Source of the DNA: Calliopum simillimum
Lineage: Eukaryota > Arthropoda > Insecta > Diptera > Lauxaniidae
Assembly: GCA_951812925.1 (NCBI GenBank)
Contig: OX638371.1
Coordinates: 38,972,101-39,036,100 of the forward strand
Length of the DNA: 64,000 bases
Direction: 5' to 3'
The position numbers and the translations under genes were made by a program. Shown here piece after piece: positions 42,601 to 52,300 of this stretch; position 1 is the first letter of the stretch, and every line of letters starts with the position of its first letter. Below the pieces are notes generated by a model, which did not search any database, was not told the origin of the DNA, and saw only the letters and a list, made by a program, of their open reading frames with translations.

Positions 42601-45408
42601 CACAACTATTTCCAGTGTATGTATAAAAATACTAAAGATTAATGCTATTTCATTAATAAGATCTATTAATTTTGTAGCGTAATTAAAGCTTCGCTGCCAA
42701 TGACCTTATGTGTTGTAATGCTATTTTTGATTCCAATGCAATATGTATTCCTAAGGTATTGCTGTATGTCTGGTAAATAAATCAATTGATAAATATGACG
42801 AAACAGTTAATCTTTTTCATATCATTAGGACCATTTAGCGGAAAACAGACGCCTTCATTGATAACGTGGCCCTTTCTAAATAGCAGCGTACCTTGGGGCT
42901 TATTATTTTTACTTGGTAAGTTCCATTTTAAGTTTAATGTTTATCACATGATTATTGGAAAACTACTTTAGGTGGTGGTTTTGCTATGGCTGAAGGTTGC
43001 ATGAAGAGCGGAATGTCGCTGATGCTTGGACAAGCAATGCAAGGGCTCAGCGTAGTGCCATTACCTGTTTTACAGTTAATATGTATTTTTGCCGGTGTAT
43101 TTCTGACACAGTTTTGCGCCAATGTGCCTGTTTGTAACATTTTAATCCCAATATTAGCCGAACTGGTAAGTAATATCCCATTACATCCCTTTTTCGACCG
43201 TGTTTTTAAATTTGTAGAAATATTATCGGAGTAAAAGTCACAAAAACAGAAAAATTGGAATTTTTGCCTAAAAGTCAATTACGAAACGTCGTAATATCGT
43301 CAAATCTTATCAAATGCTAGCTGAATAGCAAATATTGTTCCATTTCAACCATTTTTTGGTTTCTTAGTTCGTAGCATAGGTTATATGACCACTTACACTA
43401 GGAAATCTTGAAAGACAAACTAGTAAGGGTGTAACCTTTGGCCAGACCAAACATTAAATACTCTACACTGCAGTGTTTTCAAAATTTTGTTTATATGGGA
43501 GGTGCCACGCCCTCTTGTCCAAGCTCACCCAGTTTTTGCTCATAGCTTGCATTTAAAGTTCTAAGTGTCTGGGTAAAATTAAGTTCGGTTACCTTGAAAA
43601 ACGCTTTTGCTTATAAGGAAGGTACCAAGCTCTCTTGTCGGAGTTCACCTAGTTTCAGCTAAGAAGGTGCATTTATAGTCCTTAGTATTTGAGTGAAATT
43701 TTTTTGGATTATCTCAACAAAACTCTTTCAGTATAGCATTTTGAAACTTTTGCTAATATTAGTGGTGCCACGCCCTCTTTTCCGAATTCACCCAGTTTTT
43801 GCTCAGAGCTTGCATTTATAGTTCTTAATGTCTGGTAGTTCGATTCCCTTGAAAAATAATTTCAGTATAGCTTTTTGAAGCTTTTGTTTATATGGGAGGT
43901 GCCACGCCCTCTTGGTCGAATTCGCCCAGTTTTTGCTCAGAGCTTGCGCTTACAATTCGTAGTATTTTTGTGTATTTTGGTCGCATTGTCGTGAAAATAC
44001 TCCTAAAGATGCATTTTGAATATATTTTTTTGTATGGGTGGTAGGCGTGGCCGTTGACCGATTACACTCATTTTGAATCCCACGAGCTAACTTTAATGAC
44101 GGAGGCATTGAATTATCTTGCTCAGTTTTCCCAAAAAATGTATTTCCACGCAACCCAGCCAGCCAGACAGACGGACATGGCTATATCGACTCCGGAGTTG
44201 ACGCTGATCAAGAATATATATACTTTTCTATATCTGCCACGCCTTTTTCTCAATATAAGTTAAAATGTGACGTCCAGAGAAAAAGGGATGTTATCTTCAA
44301 AAAATCAAAAACCGATTTTTTTGCATTTTCTAAAAATACATATTATTTTCAATAAAAGACACCTCGATCACCGAAAAATTCCAAAAATTGAGGTGCTTAG
44401 AAATCGTAAAATGAAGCACTCAAGTTTGTAAATATCGAAGTTCAAAGTTTGTAAATTTTTTTGTTTCAGAGGGATAGGGGTTTCTTCCGACCGCTATATA
44501 TTTAAAATGAACAATACACCAAAATTTCCAGTTTTCGATTTCCAATGTATTCAAAACATTTTCAATTATGTACGAGTACATATCTGAACATACGGTGTAA
44601 AGAAATAAATAACTTAGGGGGTTATCGTGAATCAAGATTCCCGGAGAATTTTCTTAAACTGCAATAGAGAATGCACGGCAGCCTTAGAAAATTCCCCTTG
44701 GATCTTGATTCACGATAACCCCCTTAATAAAATGTCCTCAATCAACATTGCTCCGGGAATTTTTTGGACCAACCTTGATCCTTCAAAGACGTATTTTTCT
44801 GAAATTCGGTCTTTGACCGAAATTATGAGACATTTCAATAGTTAGTTCAATCAGGAGGACAGATTAAAAATCAGGAGTCATCTGAAGAAACTTTTTGGCA
44901 TGGTACTTTACTCGATTTGACTAGACACGTATTTTTTATTTTCCCGAAACCGGGTTTCTTCACCTGTAGGCCATAGACAAAAATTACGGGATTTCCGTGT
45001 TTTCAAGATTTCTGTAAAGTTAGTCACCTTAAGCATATTACGCACATACATATTCATATATCGAAATTTTTTGTTTTTCAGGCAATAGCTGTAGAAGTAC
45101 ATCCAATGTATTTGATTTTTCCAGCAGGCGTAGCTTGCAGCATGGCATTTACGTTACCAATCAGCACGCCCCCAAATGCTATCGTTAACGGTTATGCTAA
45201 TGTCCAAAACAAAGATATGGTGAGAATTCTTTGAAAGATGAATGCTTGCAATTCATTTAATTTTGATTCTATGTAGGTCGTAGCTGGACTGTTTCCTTTA
45301 GTGACTTCTATTTTGGTTTTGTTTATAACTTGTCAAACTTGGCATTATGTTGTTTATCCAAACTCTCACACCTTTCCTGATTGGGCAAAACAGAAGCCAG
45401 TTAATTAG
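36611..45408 (+). CDS. SLC13-family (INDY-like) sodium/dicarboxylate-citrate transporter
   Basis: Plasma-membrane transporter family for Krebs-cycle di/tricarboxylates. Exons: 36611-36618, 36686-36797, 39121-39237, 39299-39447, 41345-41459, 41947-42008, 42067-42192, 42287-42616, 42678-42772, 42829-42915, 42972-43165, 45082-45219, 45277-45408. All junctions are GT-AG and in phase, giving 554 residues, close to the family's 550-600. The ATG exon is only 8 nt (ATGGCAGA|GTAAGT). Visible: [18 protein letters not shown] (first membrane segment), signature [12 protein letters not shown] at 146-157, [17 protein letters not shown] near 210-226, second signature position [12 protein letters not shown] at 450-461, and STPPNAIV near the end. 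The second signature lacks the usual Ser. Poly(A) signal AATAAA at 45508-45513. It is probably an Indy paralogue rather than Indy itself (inference). Confidence 0.93.
36893..37019. mobile_element. Short hairpin MITE (AGGGTATTCC family), copy 3
   Basis: Ends AGGGTATTTCTTGAAACGTG and an imperfect inverse. The arms ACGAGTTTACGAGG and CCTCGTAAACTCGT pair around TTGGCAAAATCAATACG. Lies in the second SLC13 intron. Confidence 0.75.
37440..38040 (+). pseudogene. LINE fragment (same family as 19.3-20.9 kb), decayed
   Basis: Broken plus-strand frames match the post-RT region: a [15 protein letters not shown] segment, [14 protein letters not shown] as a degenerate copy, [13 protein letters not shown], and then a tail with [10 protein letters not shown] and [13 protein letters not shown]. 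Frameshifted repeatedly. Lies in an SLC13 intron. Confidence 0.75.
38216..38480 (-). pseudogene. LINE fragment, inverted relative to the preceding one
   Basis: Shares TTCGCTAAGGTCA and GGCAATTTTACT wording with the minus-strand RT at 20230-20275. Too short and broken for a reliable frame. Confidence 0.5.
38523..38664. mobile_element. Hairpin MITE (AATTCGTCGGG ends)
   Basis: 142 bp with about 31 bp near-identical inverted ends beginning AATTCGTCGGGTTAAAACTA. Non-coding. Confidence 0.85.
39448..40296. other. SLC13 intron sequence
   Basis: Contains a long A run (39564-39584) and, at 39815-39990, a repeat shared with 26.4-27.0 kb (GGGGGTGTTGTGCCCTCCAT). No gene seen. Confidence 0.35.
40297..41178 (-). 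mobile_element. TA-target DNA transposon relic with zinc-finger-like C-terminus
   Basis: Inverted ends GGGTAAGGGAGGGAAATA and TATTTCCCTCACTTACCC with TA flanks. On the minus strand two reading frames (about 41200-40930 and 40923-40696) and a following Cys-rich stretch (CAECGSD, then [10 protein letters not shown]) recall the PHD-like finger at the C-terminus of some pogo/DDE transposases. Stops separate the parts. Phrases VGNMD recur, suggesting duplication. Confidence 0.65.
41475..41880. mobile_element. hAT-type MITE directly downstream of an SLC13 exon
   Basis: Ends TAGGGTGGTCGTTAT and ATAACTGCCACCCTA with an exact 8 bp duplication ATACATAT (41467-41474, 41881-41888). It begins 16 bases into the intron that starts at 41460. 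406 bp, non-coding. Confidence 0.9.
43419..44262 (+). repeat. DINE-like interspersed repeat, complete-looking copy
   Basis: Starts ACTAGTAAGGGTG, has four degenerate tandem units (GGAGGTGCCACGCCCTCTTG with CAGAGCTTGCATTTATAG), then TTTTTTTGTATGGGTGGTAG, CAGCCAGCCAGACAGACGG and a GATCAAGAATATATATAC tail. Lies in the large SLC13 intron (43166-45081). Confidence 0.7.
44617..44723. mobile_element. GGGGGTTATCGTG MITE, copy 1 (TTA duplication)
   Basis: 107 bp with inverted ends GGGGGTTATCGTGAATCAAG / CTTGATTCACGATAACCCCC and TTA on both sides (44614-44616, 44724-44726). Related copy at 51827-51963. Confidence 0.92.
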
Positions 45409-46232
45409 AACAAATTTGTTTGATCTTATTAAAAATTACTTTATTATTCTTGTTTTATCTTTTGAAATTAACAATGATTGTGATATTGAAGTTATATATT
45501 ATTGAAAAATAAATATATGCGCATTGCGCATATTGTGAAGTAAATCCTAAAACAATGTAAAAATTAATGTACGGCATCGAAAATATACAACATAGCAACT
45601 GCACAAACCTACTTAATAGTTCGTGAAAAGGAAGAGACAAGAAAGGACAAGAAAACCTTCAACACTATTGCAATTTCAGAAAATTTTTTCATATTCTTAA
45701 GTTTTAAGCATTGTTGCCTTTGGATACCCCCAGTGAATTTTACCGTAGAGTTTTTATGCGGAATGTTCCGGCCCATTATAACCCATATTTTGGAAAAGGG
45801 ATTCAAAAAGATCTATAAAAACAGGATATAATGGGTTAAGATGTTCTAGAAAAATATTGCTTCTATTTGATATTTCGAAAAACAGTCTACTAGAAGACCT
45901 TACTAGTTCAGTCATTATTAGAGAAAGAAAATTGTTCGTATATTTACAGAACTGTTCCGTAATCCGTGTGGTTTTCAGTTACTACTCATTTCGAAAGCTT
46001 TTTGTATTCTTAAAAAATCACAAAAAGTCGAAAAATTCGAATTTTTCGAATATTTCCTAAACGGTTACTTTTTCGTTAATGCAAATCAATATTATTTGTA
46101 GGACCTGTAATTCTTTACAAATGAGATCCTGATATTTTTTATCATTCGACTCACTGTTGTCATCAAACAGCCTCCTAAATGAAAAGTAATTGAAATCACA
46201 AGGATTTCGGAACATGTCTGTTAGTATAGTAT
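45409..46232 (+). other. SLC13 3' flank and intergenic sequence
   Basis: Poly(A) hexamer at 45508-45513. A repeat fragment with CCCATTATA and ATATAATGGGTTA lies at about 45772-45838 (similar words at 15243-15316). Otherwise nothing recognised. Confidence 0.45.
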
Positions 46233-46766
46233 GAGATCCGGCAGTAAAAAAACGTATCGATCGAGTTTTTAGTTAAAATCTAGTTTTTACATATATTTAT
46301 GAATGGGAGAACATATTTTTGGCGGGTTGCGTATCAAAATGTGGCCGCGATAATTTATGAACCGTGAGTCGCACGTGAAATAGTGCCCAGATCTTTTTTA
46401 TGGAGAGTCATATGCTCTACAAGTAATTTTTATTATATATAAAAAAAATTTACCGTTTAGGAGTTATTTATTAAAAACCGATTTTTTTTTACGTTTATTG
46501 TTTATTGCGTAAAAAAAATTGGTTTTTAATAAATAATTTTTAAACGGTAAATTTTTTTTAATGAAAATTACATGTAGAGCATATGACTTCATAAAAAACA
46601 TTCTGACACTTTTCCCCGTGAGACTCACGGTTCATAAGTTATCGCAATTTGATAATACATTTTGAGAGGCGACCCAGCAAAAATATATTCCCCCATTCCT
46701 AAATATATGTAAAAATTAGGTTTTAACTAAAAACTCGATCGATACGTTTGTTTACTGTCGGATCTT
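46233..46766. mobile_element. Foldback element (about 534 bp hairpin)
   Basis: Left end GAGATCCGGCAGTAAAAAAA and AACGTATCGATCGAG pair with right end CTCGATCGATACGTTTG and CTGTCGGATCTTA. The arms pair along their full length around a short centre at about 46490-46508. Contains GTGAGTCGCACG, also found at 1421. Confidence 0.82.
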
Positions 46767-47589
46767 AGACTAGTATTTATATTTAGTGTTTTTTTTTTTT
46801 TGCTTAAAAAAAGCGTTTCTTTTTTATTTTGAAAATTAAAAGTTTGCTAATAGCCTTAAAATTTGTCAAATATATCGAGCCCTAACCGCCAAAAAAACAT
46901 AACCGCACAATTTCAGATTCCCGTTTTTTTGATACAAATCGATAACACGCGTTCATACGCATTTCCCTTCAATTTTCATAACTAAAAAAAGTACCATTGC
47001 GAAGTTATAGCATAAATATACTGAGCTACCAATTTTTAAGCTCACAAAGTCACCCAAAAACAGTTTTTTAAAAGTGACTTAAGATTTTGAGGTTGTATTA
47101 CAATTTTTAAGTATAGGCATGTGAAGTACTCGACCAGACCTACAATATCCGCTAAGTCTCATGTAAAGTGTAAAATCACTGTAGCACTGTGTAATCTGTA
47201 CAATCGTTTTTAAAAAAAGATTTAATAACGCATTCAATTCAATTTTAATGTGCATGAATTGGAAAAACTTTTTCTTTCAACTAAAACCAACCCAAAAATC
47301 TTTAAATTAAATTAAAGCCAAAACAAAATTTCCTCCAAAAGTATGGTTCGGAACTGTCCAAGTGTATGCTCCACCTTTTACCATCATTTCGGAACACTTT
47401 ACATTTCACACAAATTCAATTTGATAAAATTTTTTACCAAAACACACCGAAGAATCTGCTAATGCTAATCTGGCGATCAAAATACTTAGAAACTGAAAAG
47501 AAAAACTGACAGCTTTGGATTCCGTCGGCATGCGAATTTTATGATAGAAACCAATCTAGAAACGAAACCAGAAAGCGTTTCGATACGCA
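46767..47589. other. Intergenic sequence, nothing recognised
   Basis: AT-rich DNA. No gene, repeat ends or RNA could be supported. Confidence 0.35.
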
Positions 47590-47983
47590 ATAAAGATAAG
47601 GAGTGAGATCGAAAAAATCTTAACATATATAAAATTCAATAATTTTCAAACGGTTGATCTTAGAGTTTTGATTTTTTTTTTTTTATTTAATTGATAATAT
47701 TTGAGGAGTGACTTTTCAAAAGGGCGTAAAACCACTTCCAACCTCGAACAAACCTAAGGATGCCATCGCCATTACCATCCTAAAACGCATCCTCTAGTTC
47801 AAAATTCATCACAAAAAATGCATTTTTCCAAGGTAAAATCGTGATCAAAAGTCGCATTTCAGAACAAAAGGGCTTATTTCCATATAATTTTATAGAAATT
47901 TTTAAAGTTTGATACAAAAAGGCGTATTTCGAATAGTGTCCAAAAAAACTTTTAATATTTTTTATATGTCCCAGGCTATATAA

Positions 47984-49280
47984 AGGGTGTTTTTTTTAGA
48001 GGTATAGAACTTCGAATTGAAATAAAACACAAAAAAATCGTTTTAATGTCCATCAATTTGGCTTCATTGGAAGGATAATTTTATGCCATTATTGTTTAAA
48101 TATGATTTCGGGCATGTGGCCGCCGCGGCTGGCTCGAATAAAGCCAATTCTACAGGTCCAATTTTCAACCACTTTCTCGAGCATATGGGGCCGTATGTCG
48201 GCAATAACGCCACGAATGTTGGCTTCCAAGTCCCCTAACGTTTCTGGTTTGTTGGCGTAGACGAGCGACTTCACATATCCCCAAAAAAAATAATCCAATG
48301 GTGTCAAATCACACGATCTTGGTCGCCAATTGACAGGTCCATTCCGCGAAATTATGCGCTCATCGAATGTTTCCTTCAATAAATCGATTGTGACGTGCGC
48401 TGTGTGGCATGTAGCGCCGTCTTGTTGGAACCACAACTCATCCACATTCATGCCATCCAATTCGGGAACAAAATAGTCGGTTATCATGGCTCTATACCGG
48501 TCTCCATTAACGGTAACTGACTCTCAAGCATTATTTCGGAAGAAGTATGGCCCAATGACTCCACCAGCCCATAGAGCACACCAAACAGTCAGTTTTTGTG
48601 GATGTAATGGCGTCTCAAGGGTCTCATGTGGATTCTCTTCACTCCAAATGCGGCAATTTTGCTTGTAGACGTAGCCATTCAACCAAAAATGAGCCTCATC
48701 ACTGAACAAAATTTTGCGATGAAAATCAGCATCGAGATCAATCTCATTTTCGGCCCATACACCAAAATCACGACGCATTGCATGGTCTCGCGGCTTTAAT
48801 TCTTGCACAAGCTGGATCTTGTAAGGTCGCAAGCCAAGATCTTTGCGCAAAATCTTCCATAAAGTTGATGGACAAAGCTCCAATTGCTGTGCATGGTGGC
48901 GAATCGATTCATTCGGGTCCTCTTCAGCATTTTGCTCTACAGAGGCAATTGTTTCTTCGGTGCGCACTGTTCGACGACTCTGCGGATGCGTATTATCACA
49001 TAGAGTAAACGTAGTGCGAAAACGATCCATGGTTAACCGAATTAATTGCTCTGATGGACGATTATGTCGACCATAAAATGGACGGAGCTTGCGGTAAACT
49101 TCGCGAACTGTACCATTATTTTCGAAATAAATTTGCACGATTTGCAATCGTTGTTCTTTTGTCAACCTGTTCATGATGAAATGGCAAACCAAATTGAAAA
49201 TAAATGACATTAGAGTTGCCAGATTTGACCACAAAATGCCAGTTTTATCTCTATTCGAAAAACAAACCTCTAAAAAAAAC
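47984..49280 (-). mobile_element. Mariner-superfamily transposon, nearly complete
   Basis: Ends AAAGGGTGTTTTTTTTAGAG and the inverse of the CCTCTAAAAAAAACA at about 49266-49280, with one long transposase frame between. The left end has TA context; the right terminus is a few bases shorter or diverged. Confidence 0.75.
48089..49174 (-). pseudogene. Mariner-superfamily transposase with a single in-frame stop
   Basis: ATG at 49174 (MNRLTKEQRLQIVQIYFE). The N-terminal HTH pair runs to about residue 120. Catalytic segments are ILFSDEAHFWLNGYVYKQN (first Asp), LWFQQDGATCHTA (second Asp) and RPRSCDLTPLDYFFWGYVKS (third Asp), with 36 residues between the second and third. The frame is open over 361 codons except for one TGA at 48526-48524, probably a Gly codon changed by one base. 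The stop lies before the second catalytic Asp, so the enzyme is inactive as read. Confidence 0.9.
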
Positions 49281-50452
49281 AAAAGGGCTTATTTCCAAAC
49301 GTTTCAGAACAAAAGGGCTTATTTCCAAATGTTTTTTACTTTTTACAATTACCACAAATATGTTACAACAAAAATGTTAAGGGGATTAGAATCTTTGGTC
49401 TTTGGAGACATTAAAAAAAAATAAGTTATTGTAAACAGCCCATAAAAGTTTTTTCTCATTTCTGAAAATTTGTTTAACATGGTTTTACGCCCTTTTGAAA
49501 AAACACTCCACATTTTACAAATTACAGAAAAGTATAACTTTTATAGCTCTTATCACTGTTTATGAACTCGTGGACCTTTTTTGGTAAGCCTTAAATTAGA
49601 GATTTGATAGTTGTTTCCGACACCTTTTTGGAACAGTTTGCCCATCTCCTTTTGAAATCTTTAAGCTCTTATGCTTTTTAAGTTTCTTTTCACAAGAGCC
49701 CAATATCTCTCCACTGGTCTTAGATCCGGACAATTTGGAGGATTGGCCTCTCTTGGTATAAAAACTATGTTATTACTTTGGTACCACTCCAGAGCTTTCT
49801 TGCCGTAGTGACATGATGCTAAATCGGGCCAAAAACATGTGGATACATTGTGCTCTCTTATGAAAAGGAAGAAATCTTTTTTTCAAACATTCTTTGATGT
49901 ATATTTCGGTATTTATAGAGCCCACTGTAACAAATGACTTGCTTCTTTTCCAGCAACTGCATGTAGCTTACCATACCAGGAATTTTTATATGAAATTTTG
50001 TCTGCTTTTGGATTCTAAATTGTTCTTCGACATTTCCTCGAGCATCAGCAACATAAAAATTTTCACCCGGAAGCTGCGTAAAATCTGCCAGTACACAGTT
50101 TCGTCGTCCATTATACAACATTAATATTTTTGTATGACATTCGATTTCAATTTCCAAAGCCTACTTTTGGCATCAAATTTTTTGCAGCACTCCTGTCTGG
50201 AACTTTTTGAACTTTGTATGTTTTCAGACCTGCATTGGCTTTTTTAAATTTTACACCTAAAAAAAATTATTAGGTAAAACGTGTGTTAAGATTTTTTCAT
50301 TCTCACTCCTTATTTCTAATGTTTTGTGTTGAGAAAATTAATAACACGGTGGGTACTATTAATATTTCGGAAACAGGCAGCACTAATGTCAATAGCTAAA
50401 ATCTGGCAACACCATAATAAAGATTGACATTTTTTAGCATATACGTACTCAC

Positions 50453-50642
50453 CATGATTCAATAAAAGTGGTTATGGCAAGTTGTCAAAATAAAAAAATT
50501 GGAAAAATTGGAACCCTGTATCTTGCCTTGATGTCTGTCAAAAGACTAGAATCAAAACAAAGAATTTGGACATTTTCGTAGATTAAAAGTTATAAGAAGA
50601 AGCAGCATTTGTTATCGCTGCAACCAGGGTAATTCAACCATG
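50453..50642. mobile_element. 190 bp MITE with 9 bp target duplication
   Basis: Flanked by CGTACTCAC at 50444-50452 and 50643-50651. The ends CATGATTCAAT and ATTCAACCATG are imperfect inverses. Copy 1 of the mariner (rc of 2930-2990) shows the uninterrupted sequence. A 9 bp duplication suits Mutator-like elements (inference). Confidence 0.75.
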
Positions 50643-50670
50643 CGTACTCACAACGTTTTGATGTATAAGT

Positions 50671-51643
50671 ACGGTGACCATGTCTGTGTGAGTAAAATCG
50701 GGGACAAAACGATATTTATACGAAAAAAAACGGGGACAATCGGGGACAGTCGGGCAAAAATCGGGGACACATAAATAGTCAGGCAAACAGTGACTGATGA
50801 GCAAAAATAAAAGATTTTCACCTCTAAATGTAACCTCCTTCAAAGCGCAAAATTATACCTACAAACGAGGACCTCAACGGTACAATTTTCTTCATAAATT
50901 TATACATTATTTATTGCTCGTTAATGAATTTATTTATTTCTTTTAATTGTATTACATTTAAATTGGCTTTAAATTATTTTCAAAATGTCTCCGTGTGACC
51001 TCAAATATTCTTTGAGCTCGAGACAGTTTAAATGATAATTACATTTAGTTATCAAAATAGTTTTAAGAGTCTTTATTGTAAGCCAGGATTGTGCACACGT
51101 AGAGGGTTTTGGAGGTTCAATTAATCTATATGAAAAACCTTTCCCAGAGCAAATCCTGCGCATGGTGCTGCTCAAAACTGTGTCTACGTTATATTCATAA
51201 TGGAGAAAACTTTCCGTGGAAGCATTTGATTCTGGCAAACACAAGCTAAACTCAACAATTTTTACAAGCCAAAAAAAAAAATAAAAGAAATACAGATGAT
51301 TTTGACATTTCAGTTGTTAATTGTGGAAGAGCCGTTTATGAAATGATTCTATCTGTTGCGAAACTATATAACACTGTTTAAGTTTGCATACTCTCAGGTT
51401 TTTAACCTATTGATAAAAATATGAAAATATACAACTTCTTATTGTGATGAATTAGCTAAACAATTACGGTTTTGAATGATATTTTATAAATATTAATAAA
51501 TGAACTGTGCTAATACAGGACAAATAGGGGACACAAAATAAAATACAGAACATTTGTATGTCCCCTATTTCTCAAATAAATTCCGGGGATAAGCAACCGA
51601 AATACAGAACTGTCCCCGGAAATACAGGACGGTTGGTCACCGT
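50671..51643 (-). mobile_element. hAT-like element remnant
   Basis: Exact ends ACGGTGACCA / TGGTCACCGT with direct repeats ATGTATAAGT (50661-50670, 51644-51653). The subterminal regions hold many GGGGACA / TGTCCCC motifs. A minus-strand frame at 51244-50969 ends in KTLKTILITKCNYHLNCLEL, resembling the C-terminal dimerisation region of hAT transposases; the rest is lost. Confidence 0.72.
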
Positions 51644-51826
51644 ATGTATAAGTGCTATTTGTTTTGTTTACAGTGAGTTAAGAAAATCAATTACGCGAGC
51701 CTTTTTTGAGCGATTGATAAATTATTGGGTATCCAACGAGAACAAATTTTTTTACAACTTAGTGTTCATGCAAAATCACATGTATTGAAGTGGAACTAAT
51801 ATGCAAGGATGCCTCTATCTCACAAT

Positions 51827-51963
51827 GGGCGTTATAGTGAATCAATATTCCCGGGGAATTTTTCTCAGACTGCCTCTCTATTACAGATTGAGAATTTTTC
51901 TCAGACTGCCTCTATTACAGATTGAGAAAAATTTCCCGGCAGTATTGATTCACGATAACCCCC
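51827..51963. mobile_element. GGGGGTTATCGTG MITE, copy 2 (AAT duplication)
   Basis: 137 bp with ends GGGCGTTATAGTGAATCAAT / ATTGATTCACGATAACCCCC and AAT on both sides (51824-51826, 51964-51966). The empty target, ACAATATG, is preserved in mariner copy 1 at about 2607-2614. The interior has a tandem duplication of CTCAGACTGCCTCT. Confidence 0.9.
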
Positions 51964-52300
51964 AATATGTCACATGACGACCGATTTTGGACGACCTTCA
52001 CGGGATTCGTCGGTGACCGAACTACGACCACGATTGAATTCACTATACCAGCGATATACTGTGGTTTTGGATGGTGCTTTATCGCCATACAAAGAACTGA
52101 GTTCATCGACACATTCTTGTTGAGATAATCCACGTCGAAAGTTGTGCAAAATAATCCAACGAAAATCTTCTCTTGAAATTTGCATTTTTTGGCCAAATTG
52201 TTTTTCCAAACTCACTGTAAACAAAACACATAGCACTTGTACAGAAAAACGTTGTGAGTACGTTTATGCTAAAAAATGTCAAACTTATGGTGTAATAAAT

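Larger units (their letters stand above)
47702..49510. mobile_element. Inverted-repeat element enclosing a mariner-superfamily transposon
   Basis: Ends GGAGTGACTTTTCAAAAGGG and TTACGCCCTTTTGAAAAAAC (inverse) bound a unit whose own sequence is short and carries CAGAACAAAAGGGCTTATTT three times. The bulk of its length is the transposon at 47984-49280. A target duplication was not clear. Confidence 0.65.
47590..50325 (-). mobile_element. Mariner-superfamily element (D37E-type spacing), gutted by nested insertions
   Basis: Its ends appear to be ATAAGGAGTGAGATCGAAAA (about 47590) and the inverse near 50285-50315. Minus-strand frames between 50280 and 49560 give a decayed transposase half: WPDLASCHYGKKALEWYQSN, then NCPDLRPVERYWALVKRN. 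The second Asp and final Glu are 37 residues apart. The N-terminal half is missing. A second element (47702-49510) is inserted within it. Confidence 0.65.
50340..52300 (-). mobile_element. Mariner copy 2, interrupted by three separate insertions
   Basis: Mariner sequence occupies 50340-50452, 50652-50670, 51654-51826 and 51964-52300. The last part encodes the HTH domain (FRWIILHNFRRGLSQQECVD and YRWYSEFNRGRSSVTDESRE) better preserved than in copy 1. The left part is inverted relative to the right end, as expected of mariner flanks, but much of the transposase is deleted. Confidence 0.75.
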
